A stretch of 29,225 bases of DNA from CALLQB01 sp036479275 (GCA_965524675.1 CBERPN010000021.1:1-29225); one strand, 5' to 3'. Positions 14,322 to 23,038 are shown, numbered from the stretch's first letter. Notes: generated from the sequence alone by a model not told the origin. A program made the numbers and translations.

Positions 14322-15266
14322 ATGGCCAGCTACATAATCCGTCGCTTCGCAATATTTGTTGCGAGCCTGTTCTTGGCGTCGGTCGCGGTGTTTTGGGTTT
14401 TGGCAGTTCTACCTGGCGATCCGGCCACCCGAATTCTCGGAACCCAGGCGACCCCAGAAAATGTTGAGCGTCTGCGACACGAACTCGGAATCGATCGGCC
14501 GCTCACGACCCAATACGCAGACTGGGTTTGGGGAACTGTGACAGGCGATCTCGGTACTTCCTATGTCACTCAGGATGAGATCACGCCTCAGATCCGTCAG
14601 CGCTTGAAGGTCACCCTTCCGTTGGCCATCGCCGCGATGTTTTTAGCCACGGCGGTGGCGATTCCGGTGGGTGTTTACGCCGCATCGAACCATCGCCAGG
14701 CTGGCGACACGGCGGTCTCGATACTGAGCCAACTCGGGATCTCAATTCCAGCGTTTTGGGCGGGCTTGCTGCTCACTACGTACGTTGCGGTGAAGTGGGG
14801 CATACTGCCGGCTGGGGGATTCCCGGGATGGGGCGATTCTGTCGTCGATTCACTGCGATCGTTGGTTCTGCCCGCGGTGAGTCTCGCTTTGGTTCAGGGC
14901 GCCATCCTTACCAGATACGTTCGATCCGCCGTTCTGGCGGTCATGCGCGAGGACTACATAAGGACGGCACGCGCCAAGGGCCTTACCCGTCGATCGGCAT
15001 TGTGGCGGCACGGTCTTCGCAATGCAGCCATTCCAGTAATCACGATTCTGGGTCTACAGCTGGCGGCATTGATAGCGGGCACGGTCGTCATCGAGAACGT
15101 CTTTGTGCTGCCCGGCCTTGGTCGAATGCTGGTCCAGGCCATCGATCGGCGCGACCTATTGCTGGTACAGAGCACCACACTGGTTATCACCGCGGTGATC
15201 TTGGTGGTGAACCTGTTGGTCGACTTGGCCTACAACGTGGTCGACCCGCGGCTTCGCACAAGATGA
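14322..15266 (+). CDS. Peptide-type ABC transporter permease (DppB/OppB-like)
   Basis: A 314-aa inner-membrane permease. AAGGAG at 14309-14314 precedes ATG 14322. The N-terminus (YIIRRFAIFVASLFLASVAV) is the standard first helix of the DppB/OppB group, followed by the LPGDPA segment and the R-HELGIDRPL block. The membrane domain holds about five more helices. The cytoplasmic EAA loop reads EDYIRTARAKGLTRRSALWR, and the end PRLRTR is typical. It forms the translocation pore with the next gene product. It is the first gene of a five-gene operon (permease, permease, ATPase, ATPase, binding protein). A possible -10 is TATGGT at 14277-14282. The substrate (di- or oligopeptide or related) is inferred from family only. 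Confidence 0.93.
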   Translation: MASYIIRRFAIFVASLFLASVAVFWVLAVLPGDPATRILGTQATPENVERLRHELGIDRPLTTQYADWVWGTVTGDLGTSYVTQDEITPQIRQRLKVTLPLAIAAMFLATAVAIPVGVYAASNHRQAGDTAVSILSQLGISIPAFWAGLLLTTYVAVKWGILPAGGFPGWGDSVVDSLRSLVLPAVSLALVQGAILTRYVRSAVLAVMREDYIRTARAKGLTRRSALWRHGLRNAAIPVITILGLQLAALIAGTVVIENVFVLPGLGRMLVQAIDRRDLLLVQSTTLVITAVILVVNLLVDLAYNVVDPRLRTR

Positions 15267-16153
15267 CCATCACCGATTCCTTCGACCTCACCGAGCCTGA
15301 GGAAGCGCCGGCTGTCGATAGTGGCGGAGAGCGGCGTCGTGTCGGAGCCAACCTGATCGTCGGAGCGGCGATCGTGCTCACCATCGTAGCGACAGCATTG
15401 CTTTCGTTTCTGTGGACTCCCTTTGACCCGACGAGGGTGGAAGTTCCGGACCGTTTGAAGGGTATGGGTTGGGAAGGGCACCTGCTTGGCACCGATCAGG
15501 TCGGCCACGACATTCTGAGTCAGCTGATGGTCGGTGCTCGCAATACGTTGTTCGTTGGAATCTTGGCGGTGGGAATTGCATTAGTGGTCGGTGTGCCGCT
15601 CGGCGGCCTGGCCGCGGCACGACGAGGCTGGGTAGAGGAGTCGGTGATGCGACTGTCCGATGTAATTTACGCTTTCCCAGCGATCCTTTTGGCGATTCTG
15701 TTGTCGGCGGCGCGCGGGCCAGGTATCTCATCGGCGATGATCGCCATTGGCGTGGCATACATACCAATCGTTGCCCGTGTCACCCGAGGTGCATCTCTGG
15801 CCGTGTTTCAAACCGACTACATCAGGGCTGCCTACAGCTACGGCCGGGGCCGCACATATGTGTTCGTGCGCCACGTCCTGCCCAACATCTCGTCGGTGTT
15901 GATCGTGCAGGCAACTGTCTTGTTCGCCTTGGCGATCCTTGCCGAGGCAGCTCTGTCGTACTTGGGGCTAGGTGTTCAACCACCGGCACCGTCGTGGGGA
16001 GGAAGCCTCGTCGCGGCTCAAACATTCTTTCGAATCAAAGCTAGCTTGGCGTTCTTTCCTGGGCTTGCAATCGCTATTTCGGTTGTCGGCTTTAACCTAT
16101 TGGGTGACGGGATACGCGACTTTCTCGACCCCAAACTGGCCGAGAAGACCTGA
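15263..16153 (+). CDS. Peptide-type ABC transporter permease (DppC/OppC-like)
   Basis: A 296-aa permease starting at ATG 15263, which overlaps the preceding TGA as ATGA, so translation is coupled. A much longer frame runs upstream through the first permease but is the wrong frame there. The N-terminal region (residues 1-35) is acidic and cytoplasmic, followed by the first helix VGAAIVLTIVATALLSF. The LLGTDQVGHDILSQLMVGAR motif marks the DppC/OppC group. The EAA-type loop is QTDYIRAAYSYGRGRTYVFV, and the ending DGIRDFLDPKL is the classic OppC C-terminus. Assignment is firm; substrate is unknown. Confidence 0.93.
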   Translation: MTITDSFDLTEPEEAPAVDSGGERRRVGANLIVGAAIVLTIVATALLSFLWTPFDPTRVEVPDRLKGMGWEGHLLGTDQVGHDILSQLMVGARNTLFVGILAVGIALVVGVPLGGLAAARRGWVEESVMRLSDVIYAFPAILLAILLSAARGPGISSAMIAIGVAYIPIVARVTRGASLAVFQTDYIRAAYSYGRGRTYVFVRHVLPNISSVLIVQATVLFALAILAEAALSYLGLGVQPPAPSWGGSLVAAQTFFRIKASLAFFPGLAIAISVVGFNLLGDGIRDFLDPKLAEKT

Positions 16154-16156
16154 GCG

Positions 16157-17158
16157 TTGGAGCCGGTTCTACGGGTTCGGGATCTGGGCGTATTGGTCGG
16201 CCCGGTACCAGCGGTTTCGGGCGTGTCGTTCGATATTGCCGCCAGTCGGCGTGTGGGCCTTATCGGAGAGTCGGGAAGTGGCAAGACCCTCACCGCCCTA
16301 TCGATCATGGGTTTGTTACCGGAGGGCCTGAGCGCAGTCGGGCAGGTCGTTCACGACGGTCGCGAACTGCTCGAACTCAGCGAAGAAGAGATATGCGAAA
16401 TCCGCGGCGACCGCATAACAATGGTCTTCCAAGAGCCGATGACCGCGCTCAACCCGGTGATGCGTATCGGCGACCAGGTGGCCGAGGTGCTCCGCATCCA
16501 TCGAGATGTGTCTCGCTCTGAAGCCAAACTTCGAGCGATGGAACTGCTGCGCCAGGTACGGCTGCGCGACCCAGAGGCTCGGATGAGGGCCTATCCTCAC
16601 CAACTCTCGGGCGGACAACGCCAGCGGGTCGTCATTGCATTGGCGCTGGCATGTGACCCAGCGCTGATCATCGCCGACGAACCCACCACCGCACTCGACG
16701 TAACAGTGCAGGCCCAGATCCTGGTGTTGCTCCGCGATCTCGTCGAAGATCACGGCTCGTCGTTGTTGTTGATCACCCACGATCTCGCTGTGGTGGCGAG
16801 CGTCTGCGAAGACGTGTTGGTGATGTACGGAGGTCGCATCATCGAGTCGGGACCCACTCGAGACGTGTTCGATTCACCAAACCACCCCTACACCGATGGC
16901 TTGTTGGCCGCCGTCCCCGAGATTGAGGCCGGAATCGAAAGGCGATCGCGCTTGGCCACCATCGCTGGATCTGTACCCGGACTCGGCCAATTCCCAACCG
17001 GCTGTGTGTTTCGTAACCGCTGTGATCGAGCGACGGAGGCTTGCCTAACCGAACCGACCTTGTTACCCGAGCCGTCGATTGAATCTGGGTTATCCGACGT
17101 CGATCCGCCGCGTCGAGTGGCTTGCTTTCACCCGCTGGATTCGGAGATCCCAAGTTGA
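16157..17158 (+). CDS. Peptide ABC transporter ATP-binding protein (DppD/OppD-like)
   Basis: A 333-aa ATPase. The permease stop TGA at 16151-16153 is in the same frame, so the start must be at or after TTG 16157, three bases on; TTG is used here. Walker A is GESGSGKT at 37-44, Q-loop VFQEP near 90-94, signature LSGGQRQRV at 150-158, Walker B IIADEP at 171-176, and the H-loop in LLLITHDLAVV. The C-terminal oligopeptide-transporter extension with a cluster of cysteines (CVFRNRCDRATEAC and ACFHP) is present, as in DppD/OppD. It energises the two permeases as a heterodimer with the next ATPase. Assignment is firm. Confidence 0.93.
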   Translation: MEPVLRVRDLGVLVGPVPAVSGVSFDIAASRRVGLIGESGSGKTLTALSIMGLLPEGLSAVGQVVHDGRELLELSEEEICEIRGDRITMVFQEPMTALNPVMRIGDQVAEVLRIHRDVSRSEAKLRAMELLRQVRLRDPEARMRAYPHQLSGGQRQRVVIALALACDPALIIADEPTTALDVTVQAQILVLLRDLVEDHGSSLLLITHDLAVVASVCEDVLVMYGGRIIESGPTRDVFDSPNHPYTDGLLAAVPEIEAGIERRSRLATIAGSVPGLGQFPTGCVFRNRCDRATEACLTEPTLLPEPSIESGLSDVDPPRRVACFHPLDSEIPS

Positions 17159-18144
17159 GCACGCCAATTCTTCAGGCCCACTGTGTCACTCGCACATTTC
17201 GGCTACCCAGGGTGAGCCTTGCTGGGCATCGCCCAGTAGTACACGCGGTACGAGCCGTCGACATCGTGGTCGAAGAGGGCGAAACCGTCGGGGTAGTTGG
17301 CGAATCCGGATCGGGTAAGACGACCCTCGCTCACTTGCTTATGGGCTTGGATTCGCCGACCTCAGGTTCGGTTTCGTATCGCGGCCGTAACCTCGCCGAA
17401 CTGTCCAAGACCGAGACTCGCGAGCTGCGTGGCTCTATGCAGATCATCTTTCAAGATCCCAACGCGTCACTCGACCCGCGCCTCAAGGTGGGGACGATTA
17501 TCACCGAGCCGCTACGTTCGCTCCAGATCGACGGCGACCATCAGGCTCGACTGCACGAGCTTCTCGATTCGGTTGGATTATCGAAGACAGCTATTGACCG
17601 CTACCCCCACGAGTTCTCGGGAGGGCAGCGGCAACGAATTGCGATTGCCCGGGCGCTCGCTCCGAATCCGAAGGTTCTGATCGCTGACGAACCGGTAAGC
17701 GCTCTCGACGTATCGGTGCGAGCTAAGACCCTAAACCTGCTGCAAGACCTCAAGGATCATTACGAGCTGACCTTGGTGATGATCTCGCACGACCTGTCGG
17801 TAATGCATCACATCTGTGACCAAGTGGCCGTGATGTACGCGGGAAGGTTGGTTGAAACTGGTCCGGTTATCGAGCTCTTCGAACACCCCGAGCATCCGTA
17901 TACCCGTACCCTGCTCGACGCGATTCCCAGACTTCGTGGTGGAACGTTGGTGGCCGACGAGCTGGCCGACTCGCCCCCAGCTATCGACGGCTCGTCGACG
18001 GGCTGCGCCTTTGCCGCTCGTTGTTCTCTCGTGCAAGACCGCTGCTACGTTGAAGAACCGAAGCTCAGGGAGCTCGAGCTAGCGCCCGGCCGCTCTGCCG
18101 CGTGCCATCTAGTGGGCGCTGACATAGAACACCTCGACGGATAG
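17155..18144 (+). CDS. Peptide ABC transporter ATP-binding protein (DppF/OppF-like)
   Basis: A 329-aa ATPase. TTG 17155 overlaps the preceding TGA as TTGA and gives MSTPILQAHCV, the natural start; a TTG at 17122 would add an unlikely N-terminus. Walker A GESGSGKT is at 49-56, signature FSGGQRQRI follows near 160, Walker B LIADEPVSALD, and the H-loop in MISHDLSVMHH. The C-terminal cysteine-rich extension (GCAFAARCSLVQDRC and AACH) is of the OppF/DppF type. It forms a heterodimer with the preceding ATPase. Consecutive TTG starts suggest moderated translation through coupling. Assignment is firm. Confidence 0.92.
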   Translation: MSTPILQAHCVTRTFRLPRVSLAGHRPVVHAVRAVDIVVEEGETVGVVGESGSGKTTLAHLLMGLDSPTSGSVSYRGRNLAELSKTETRELRGSMQIIFQDPNASLDPRLKVGTIITEPLRSLQIDGDHQARLHELLDSVGLSKTAIDRYPHEFSGGQRQRIAIARALAPNPKVLIADEPVSALDVSVRAKTLNLLQDLKDHYELTLVMISHDLSVMHHICDQVAVMYAGRLVETGPVIELFEHPEHPYTRTLLDAIPRLRGGTLVADELADSPPAIDGSSTGCAFAARCSLVQDRCYVEEPKLRELELAPGRSAACHLVGADIEHLDG

Positions 18145-18201
18145 AACTACGGTGTGGCTGCCGGTATTCGTGCCGGAGGAAACACCAGGAGGGGACTCGC
18201 T

Positions 18202-19722
18202 ATGAAGTTCTGGAAACTACTCGCTCTGCTAATGGCAGTAGCACTCGTCGCAGCAGCTTGTGGCAGCGACGACGGCTCTGTTGGGGCATCGTCCGAACCG
18301 ACTATCACCATTGGCCTGCAACTCGAACCGGCGACCCTCGATCCCACCGCTAGTCCCGAGGGGCCGATCCAAACGGTCGAGCTGTACAACATCATCGAAC
18401 CGCTGATCAAGATCGACTCGAACGGTGACCTTGTGCCGTTGCTCGCCGAATCGTGGGAAGTGTCCGACGACGGACTGACCTACACCTTCAAGCTGCGCGA
18501 GGGCGTTACCTTCCACGACGGCGAGGCGTTCGATGCTGCCGATGTGGTGTTCTCGCTAGACCGGTCGCGAGGCGACGACATCGAACACCCTTTCAAGGCT
18601 CACCTCGAACCAATCGATAGCGTAACCGCCCTCGACGACCTCACCGTCGAGATAGTTCTGTCGGACTTCAGCGCCAATTTCTTGTTCTTCATGGCTCAAA
18701 GCGCGGGCATGATGTTCGATGAGTCAAATGTCGGCACGCTGGCCGACGCGCCGGTCGGTACCGGACCGTACTCCTTCAAGGAATGGGTTCGAGGCGATCA
18801 CATTACCGTTGCTGCGAACGGCGACTACTGGGGCGACACGCCGTCGCTCGACGAGATCACCTATCGCTACATCGAAGATCCCAACGCTCTCAACAACGCT
18901 ATGTTGGCGGGCGATATTCAGGTTATCGCCGGTGTCTCGGCCCCCGAACTGCTCGATGTGTTTTCCGCTGACGATGCGTTCGATGTGTCGGTCGGGACTA
19001 CCAACGGCGAGGTGACGATGGCGCTCAACAACCGTACCGATGCGCTGTCTGATGTTCGGGTTCGCCAGGCTCTCAGCTACGCGATCAACCGCCAAGACAT
19101 CATCGATGGCGCCTACTTCGGCTACGGCAGTTTCACCGGCACCTTTGCGGTCCCAACCGACCCGTATTATGTAGACCTCACCGATCGCTACCCGTTCGAC
19201 CCCGACAAGGCCAAGGAGCTCCTCGCTGACGCTGGCTACGGCGAAGGCCTAACCATATCGATGAAGCTGCCACCACCATCGTACGCCCGCCGCTCGGGTG
19301 AGATTATCCAATCGCAACTGGCCGACGTAGGCGTGACCCTCGACGTCGAGAACGTCGAATGGGGCGTCTGGTTGTCCGATGTCTTTAACTCCGACGGGAT
19401 CGAAGACGGCTTCAACTACGACACTTCGATCGTGGCTCACGTCGAGGCCCGCGACATCATCCAGTACGGCAACCCCGACTACTACTTCGGCTACGACAAT
19501 TCCGACGTGCAAGACAAGCTAGCGGCCGCCGATGCCGAACCCGACGACGATGCCCGCTATGCCTTATTGGGCGAGGTGCAGACTCAAATCACCGAAGATG
19601 CGGCCAGCATTTGGTTGTTCGTGCTTCCCCAACTGTCGGTTACCGCGGCAGGAGTCGATGGACACGTAGCGAACTCAACCAGCCAGGCGCTCGATATGAG
19701 CCGAGTTACCTTCAATCCCTAA
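18202..19722 (+). CDS. Peptide-type ABC transporter substrate-binding lipoprotein (SBP_bac_5 family)
   Basis: A 506-aa lipoprotein, the capture component of the importer. The start ATG 18202 has a strong AGGAGGGG site at 18187-18194. The signal peptide MKFWKLLALLMAVALVAAAC ends in a lipobox, with cleavage before Cys20, followed by an acidic, serine-rich linker. The family core is plain: TIGLQLEPATLDPTASPEG, LAESWEVSDDGLTYTFKLR, EGVTFHDGEAFDAADVVFS, GTGPYSFKEW, VRQALSYAINRQDII and FDPDKAKELLADAGYG. Placing the binding protein last in the operon with its own strong ribosome site suggests a higher expression ratio. The substrate cannot be read from sequence. Confidence 0.93.
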   Translation: MKFWKLLALLMAVALVAAACGSDDGSVGASSEPTITIGLQLEPATLDPTASPEGPIQTVELYNIIEPLIKIDSNGDLVPLLAESWEVSDDGLTYTFKLREGVTFHDGEAFDAADVVFSLDRSRGDDIEHPFKAHLEPIDSVTALDDLTVEIVLSDFSANFLFFMAQSAGMMFDESNVGTLADAPVGTGPYSFKEWVRGDHITVAANGDYWGDTPSLDEITYRYIEDPNALNNAMLAGDIQVIAGVSAPELLDVFSADDAFDVSVGTTNGEVTMALNNRTDALSDVRVRQALSYAINRQDIIDGAYFGYGSFTGTFAVPTDPYYVDLTDRYPFDPDKAKELLADAGYGEGLTISMKLPPPSYARRSGEIIQSQLADVGVTLDVENVEWGVWLSDVFNSDGIEDGFNYDTSIVAHVEARDIIQYGNPDYYFGYDNSDVQDKLAAADAEPDDDARYALLGEVQTQITEDAASIWLFVLPQLSVTAAGVDGHVANSTSQALDMSRVTFNP

Positions 19723-19768
19723 CCAAACCCTACCGACGTAAGCAGGCTTCGGGGTTGACCAGGAGCCT

Positions 19769-20977
19769 GTGAGTCCGTCCCGGTGCGCCATGAGCCCAGC
19801 CTTAGTATTCGATCACGACCGAGTCGTCGAGTTTGCGCGCGAACTCGTACAGATCGAAAGTGTCAATCGACCCGAGGACGGGCTGAGCGAGGCTGCCGCT
19901 GCAGAGGCCGTGGCGGCGGAGATGCGAAAATTCGGGTGGCAGCCAGTTCTCGAAGAGGTTGCCCCTGGGCGGCCGAACGTTATCTGTGTAGTCGAAGGTG
20001 GGCAGCCCGGGCCGACCTTGATGTTCGAAGGTCATACCGATGTCGTCACAGCGGGCGACAAGTCGCAGTGGACCCACGACCCTTTCGCTGCTGAAGTGGT
20101 CGATGGCCGCTTGTACGGCCGGGGGTCTGCCGACATGAAAGCCGGATTGGCTGCCATTATCTACGCCACTAGAGCTGTCGAACTCGCAGGGCCATTCCCC
20201 GGCCGCATCCTGTTGGGAATCTTGTGCGACGAAGAGGAGATGATGATCGGGGTCAAGCACTTCGTGGCTGCCGGTCATTGCGAGGGCGTCGACGGAGTCA
20301 TCTCGGCCGAACCGGAGGCTGGAGAGATCTGTGCGGTGTCGAAGGGGGCGATTCGGCTTCGCATCGATGCGCACGGCGTGATGGCCCACGGTGCTATGCC
20401 CGACAAGGGGGCCAATCCAATTAGCGCCCTTGCACATGCCGCTGCTGGGCTCGCCGAGCTACAAGAACGGCTCCACACCGAACTCGGGGCTTTCGAACAC
20501 CTGGGTCATATCTGGATTACACCCACCTATCTTTCCGGTGGTTCCATCTCTCAACTGAATGTGATTCCGGCCGATGCTGTGCTGGCCATTGATATTCGCA
20601 CCACGCCTGTAGTCGATCATGCGCCGTTGTTGCTCGATATCGAAAGCCTGTTAGCCGATGTGGTGGCGGTCAGCGGCGTGAAGCTCGAACTCACAGTGAT
20701 CGACGATCGACCACCCGCCGATACGCCTATTGACTCACCCGTGGTTCGTGCATTGGTAGCGGGTCACGAGAAGGTAACCGGGCAGCCAGCGGTTTTTGGC
20801 GGAGTACCCGGCACCACCGACGGAACGATCCTGTGGCGAGACGGCGGCCTAGACAGTGTGGTCTACGGCCCCGGCGGAAAATGGATCGCTCACCAGGTCG
20901 ATGAGTACGTCGAAATCGCCGAGATCATCCAAGCGACCGAAGTGTTCGCCCACACTGCACTCGCCTTTTTGAAGTAG
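19769..20977 (+). CDS. M20-family metallopeptidase (ArgE/DapE-like)
   Basis: A 402-aa cytoplasmic dinuclear zinc hydrolase that cleaves an amide or peptide bond; whether it is a peptidase, deacetylase or desuccinylase is not determinable. Visible metal ligands and motifs are MFEGHTDVV (H89, D91), the YGRGSADMKAG block with Asp122 bridging, the catalytic CDEEEM (E155/E156) and SAEPE, and the last ligand in IAHQVDE (about 374). The lid or dimer domain is residues 185-300. GTG 19769 has AGGAG only 3 nt before it, while in-frame ATG 19790 is an alternative seven codons later; the start is uncertain. It lies 47 bp after the binding-protein gene, so it may process imported substrate, which is inference. 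Confidence 0.87.
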   Translation: MSPSRCAMSPALVFDHDRVVEFARELVQIESVNRPEDGLSEAAAAEAVAAEMRKFGWQPVLEEVAPGRPNVICVVEGGQPGPTLMFEGHTDVVTAGDKSQWTHDPFAAEVVDGRLYGRGSADMKAGLAAIIYATRAVELAGPFPGRILLGILCDEEEMMIGVKHFVAAGHCEGVDGVISAEPEAGEICAVSKGAIRLRIDAHGVMAHGAMPDKGANPISALAHAAAGLAELQERLHTELGAFEHLGHIWITPTYLSGGSISQLNVIPADAVLAIDIRTTPVVDHAPLLLDIESLLADVVAVSGVKLELTVIDDRPPADTPIDSPVVRALVAGHEKVTGQPAVFGGVPGTTDGTILWRDGGLDSVVYGPGGKWIAHQVDEYVEIAEIIQATEVFAHTALAFLK

Positions 20978-20999
20978 CTCGCGCTAGTCGTTCGTCGTC

Positions 21000-21021
21000 G
21001 GTAGGAAGCGGGTGCTACCAT
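21000..21021 (+). promoter_or_regulatory. Leaderless promoter and candidate operator of the toxin-antitoxin pair
   Basis: TACCAT at 21016-21021 lies 7 nt before ATG 21029, a leaderless arrangement. GGTAG (21000-21004) and CTACC (21015-21019) form a short inverted repeat that overlaps this -10, a suitable place for autorepression by the antitoxin. Short arms make the operator call weak. Confidence 0.38.
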
Positions 21022-21028
21022 TGGCTAC

Positions 21029-21274
21029 ATGGCTGTAAAGAAGTTGTCGGTGGCGTTGGACGAATCGGTTGCACAAGGCGCTTCGAGTGCTGCTGAACGG
21101 CATGGTGTGAGCTTGTCAGCGTGGCTAAATGCTGCTGCAGAACGGGCGTTGGTCGTCGAGAAAGGCCTGCTCGCAGTGTCGGAGTGGGAGGCCGAGCACG
21201 GCGAGTTGACTGCTACAGATTTGGCGTGGGCCGACGACGTTCTCGATGCAGTCGATCATCGCAAGGTGTCCTGA
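21029..21274 (+). CDS. VapB-type antitoxin
   Basis: An 81-aa protein. The N-terminal part (KLSVALDESVAQGASSAAERHGVSLSAWLNAAAERALV) has the strand-helix-helix pattern of ribbon-helix-helix antitoxins. The C-terminal part is acidic and tryptophan-containing (SEWEAEHGELTATDLAWADDVLD), as expected for a segment that wraps a toxin. The downstream PIN-domain gene begins 3 bp after its stop. Antitoxin identity therefore rests on both sequence and context. I do not assign a numbered VapB. Confidence 0.83.
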   Translation: MAVKKLSVALDESVAQGASSAAERHGVSLSAWLNAAAERALVVEKGLLAVSEWEAEHGELTATDLAWADDVLDAVDHRKVS

Positions 21275-21277
21275 TCG

Positions 21278-21658
21278 ATGGCGGGGTTGACCTATGACAC
21301 CGGTGCGCTAATCGCGGCCGAGCGCAATGACGAGCGAGTCTGGGCGTTGCACCGGCGGGCGCTCGAACGGGGGATCATTCCCACCGTTCCTGCGGGGGTG
21401 CTTGGGCAGGGTTGGAGCGGTGGACCTCAGGCGCAGATGTCGAGGTTATTGTCAGGTTGTCGTGTCGAGGCATTCGATGAGGCGAGAGCCCGCTCGGCCG
21501 GTACAGCGTGTGCGGTGACTGGTACAGTCGATGTTGTCGACATCTCGGTGGTCGTTGGGGCGGCGGCACGATCAGATCTCGTAGTTACCAGTGATGTTGC
21601 CGATATCGAACGGATTCGTGACGCTTTGCGTGTTGAGGTGGATATCCAAGCCGTATGA
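21278..21658 (+). CDS. PIN-domain ribonuclease toxin (VapC type)
   Basis: A 126-aa protein that should cleave RNA when not bound by the antitoxin. PIN features are LTYDTGALIAAER with Asp7, the helix VPAGVLGQGWSGG, the second acidic pair in VDVVDISVVVGA (D85/D88) and TSDVADI (D106). In the segment at about residue 43, where many VapC proteins carry a conserved Glu, this one has Gln (VLGQGW). Some actinobacterial PIN toxins share this, as I recall, so activity is not excluded. The start ATG is 3 bp after the antitoxin stop. The pair is next to a gene remnant on the other strand. Confidence 0.84.
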   Translation: MAGLTYDTGALIAAERNDERVWALHRRALERGIIPTVPAGVLGQGWSGGPQAQMSRLLSGCRVEAFDEARARSAGTACAVTGTVDVVDISVVVGAAARSDLVVTSDVADIERIRDALRVEVDIQAV

Positions 21659-21698
21659 GGGCCGAAGAGACATGTTCGACGCCAACCACGTCTTCGTC

Positions 21699-22044
21699 TT
21701 ACGCGTCGACGTCCTTGGCGTGCTGGTCGTAGCCAGCTGCCAGCTCCTTAGCTAGGAAATTGCCGAAGACCAACTCATCGAACTCTGGACTGGCGTCGCC
21801 GACACAGCTCGGCAGAGGTCGGATTGTGGTATTGACGTGCGGATCGAAGAAGAACGGCACATCTTTTGCGTCATTGGTAAGGCGTGAAAGTTAACCGAAG
21901 CAGCGAACACGGCGTCGACAAGGTGGCGGGCACCCCATGGCGGACGAGATAGGCGAAACCGACCGTTGCGTAGGCTTCGATAATCGAGCTACCAGGGTCG
22001 ACGCCCTCAAGATCGACGATAGGGATGGCGGTACTAGCGGTCAT
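21699..22044 (-). pseudogene. Remnant of isopenicillin-N-synthase-family 2-oxoglutarate/Fe(II) oxygenase
   Basis: On the minus strand ATG 22044 opens MTASTAIPIVDLEGVDPGS and continues EAYATVGFAYLVRHGVPATL, a typical N-terminus of this oxygenase family. A frameshift near 21920 moves the continuation (VDAVFAASVNFHALP) to another frame. A third frame then gives the family C-terminus from about 21863 (DVPFFFDPHVNTTIRPLPSC, then FDELVFGNFLAKELAAGY) to TAA at 21701-21699. The two ends join directly; the middle of about 170 residues with the HxD...H iron triad and the co-substrate Arg is missing. It is therefore a dead gene with an internal deletion. The start lies 13 bp after the P1-peptidase stop, which suggests it was the last gene of that operon. 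Confidence 0.8.
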
Positions 22045-22057
22045 CGAGGTTCGCAGC

Positions 22058-23038
22058 TCAGGGACGCTTGGCGCGTTCGTCGACCGGCCAGCCCGCCATG
22101 GCGGTGGCGTTGATGACGGCGCTATGGATGGCGTTGGCCACCGCCGAGGATGCCATATCGGCGATCAGGTCCGCCGATGCTTCGCCGGTTCCGGTCGCGA
22201 TGGCAAAGATGGCGTCGCCATCGAGGGTGGTATGAGCTGGTGACACGGTGCGGGCGATCCCGCTGTGGGCCAGGTCGGCGACCCGGCAGGCTTCAGATTT
22301 GGTGAGCGTCGCGTTGGTAACCACCACACCGATGACGGTATTGGTGGTGGGCCCATTGGTCATTGAGCCCCATTCGGCTTCGCCGACCGGCTCGCCCGAG
22401 GCGTCGAAGAGACCAGCGGGTGGCGTCGCCGGGTAGCGCGGATAATCGGCGGGAGCCCGCGACCCGGCCAATAGATCGCTGTCGCGGTAGACGCTGCCGA
22501 AGGCGTTGACGATCATCAACGCCCCAACGGTGATCTCGCCCTCGGCGCAAATGGCCCAGCCTTGCCCGCCCTTTGACCCCCAATCGCGACCTGCCTCCTT
22601 ACCTACCGTGCAACCGGTTCCTGCACCTACCGAACCCTCGGCTGGATGGTCGGTGGTCGCGACCTCACAGGCATCCCAACCATCCTGACGGTCGATGCGC
22701 CGCTCGGCCGGGGAGTGCACATCCATAACCACGGCGGCCCCCACTATGGGGAACCGGCCGCCGGGCAATTCGAGCCCCACCTCGTGGGCGGCGCACCAGT
22801 CGGCGACACCCCCCGCGGCGCTTAGGCCAAATAACGACGACCCGCACAGAGCCACGGCGTGGATGGCGGTGCTCGGCGAAGCGCGGCCAAGCACCGCGGC
22901 CTCGCGAGTTCCGGGTGCGCCACCGCGCACCGCTATCCCGCCCACCGAACCGGGTGGCGCGAGAACCACGGTGCAGCCGGTGGAGTTGTCGGTATCGGTT
23001 ACTACTCCTACCGTTACGTCTTCGATTCCGAGGGCCAT
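22058..23038 (-). CDS. P1/DmpA-family (S58) peptidase
   Basis: A 326-aa member of the Ntn-like self-cleaving peptidases (DmpA aminopeptidase, beta-peptidyl aminopeptidase and related). Visible segments are GCTVVLAPPGSVGGIAVRGG near residues 21-40, the FGLSAAGG motif (70-77), GKEAGRDWGSKGG and GALMIVNAFGSVYR. The self-cleavage site region GPTTNTVIGVVVTNA has Asn233-Thr234 as the likely nucleophile position, followed by HTTLDGDAIFAIATG near residue 288. The family normally splits itself into two chains. The gene lies 30 bp after the SDR gene on the same strand, so they are co-transcribed. Substrate unknown: N-terminal or beta-amino-acid amide substrates are possible. Confidence 0.88.
   Translation of the reverse strand: MALGIEDVTVGVVTDTDNSTGCTVVLAPPGSVGGIAVRGGAPGTREAAVLGRASPSTAIHAVALCGSSLFGLSAAGGVADWCAAHEVGLELPGGRFPIVGAAVVMDVHSPAERRIDRQDGWDACEVATTDHPAEGSVGAGTGCTVGKEAGRDWGSKGGQGWAICAEGEITVGALMIVNAFGSVYRDSDLLAGSRAPADYPRYPATPPAGLFDASGEPVGEAEWGSMTNGPTTNTVIGVVVTNATLTKSEACRVADLAHSGIARTVSPAHTTLDGDAIFAIATGTGEASADLIADMASSAVANAIHSAVINATAMAGWPVDERAKRP

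Noticed and set aside
14756..15262. N-terminal extension of the second permease by 169 codons
   Set aside because: This part overlaps the first permease in another frame; the ATG at 15263 with ATGA overlap and a normal OppC N-terminus is the real start.
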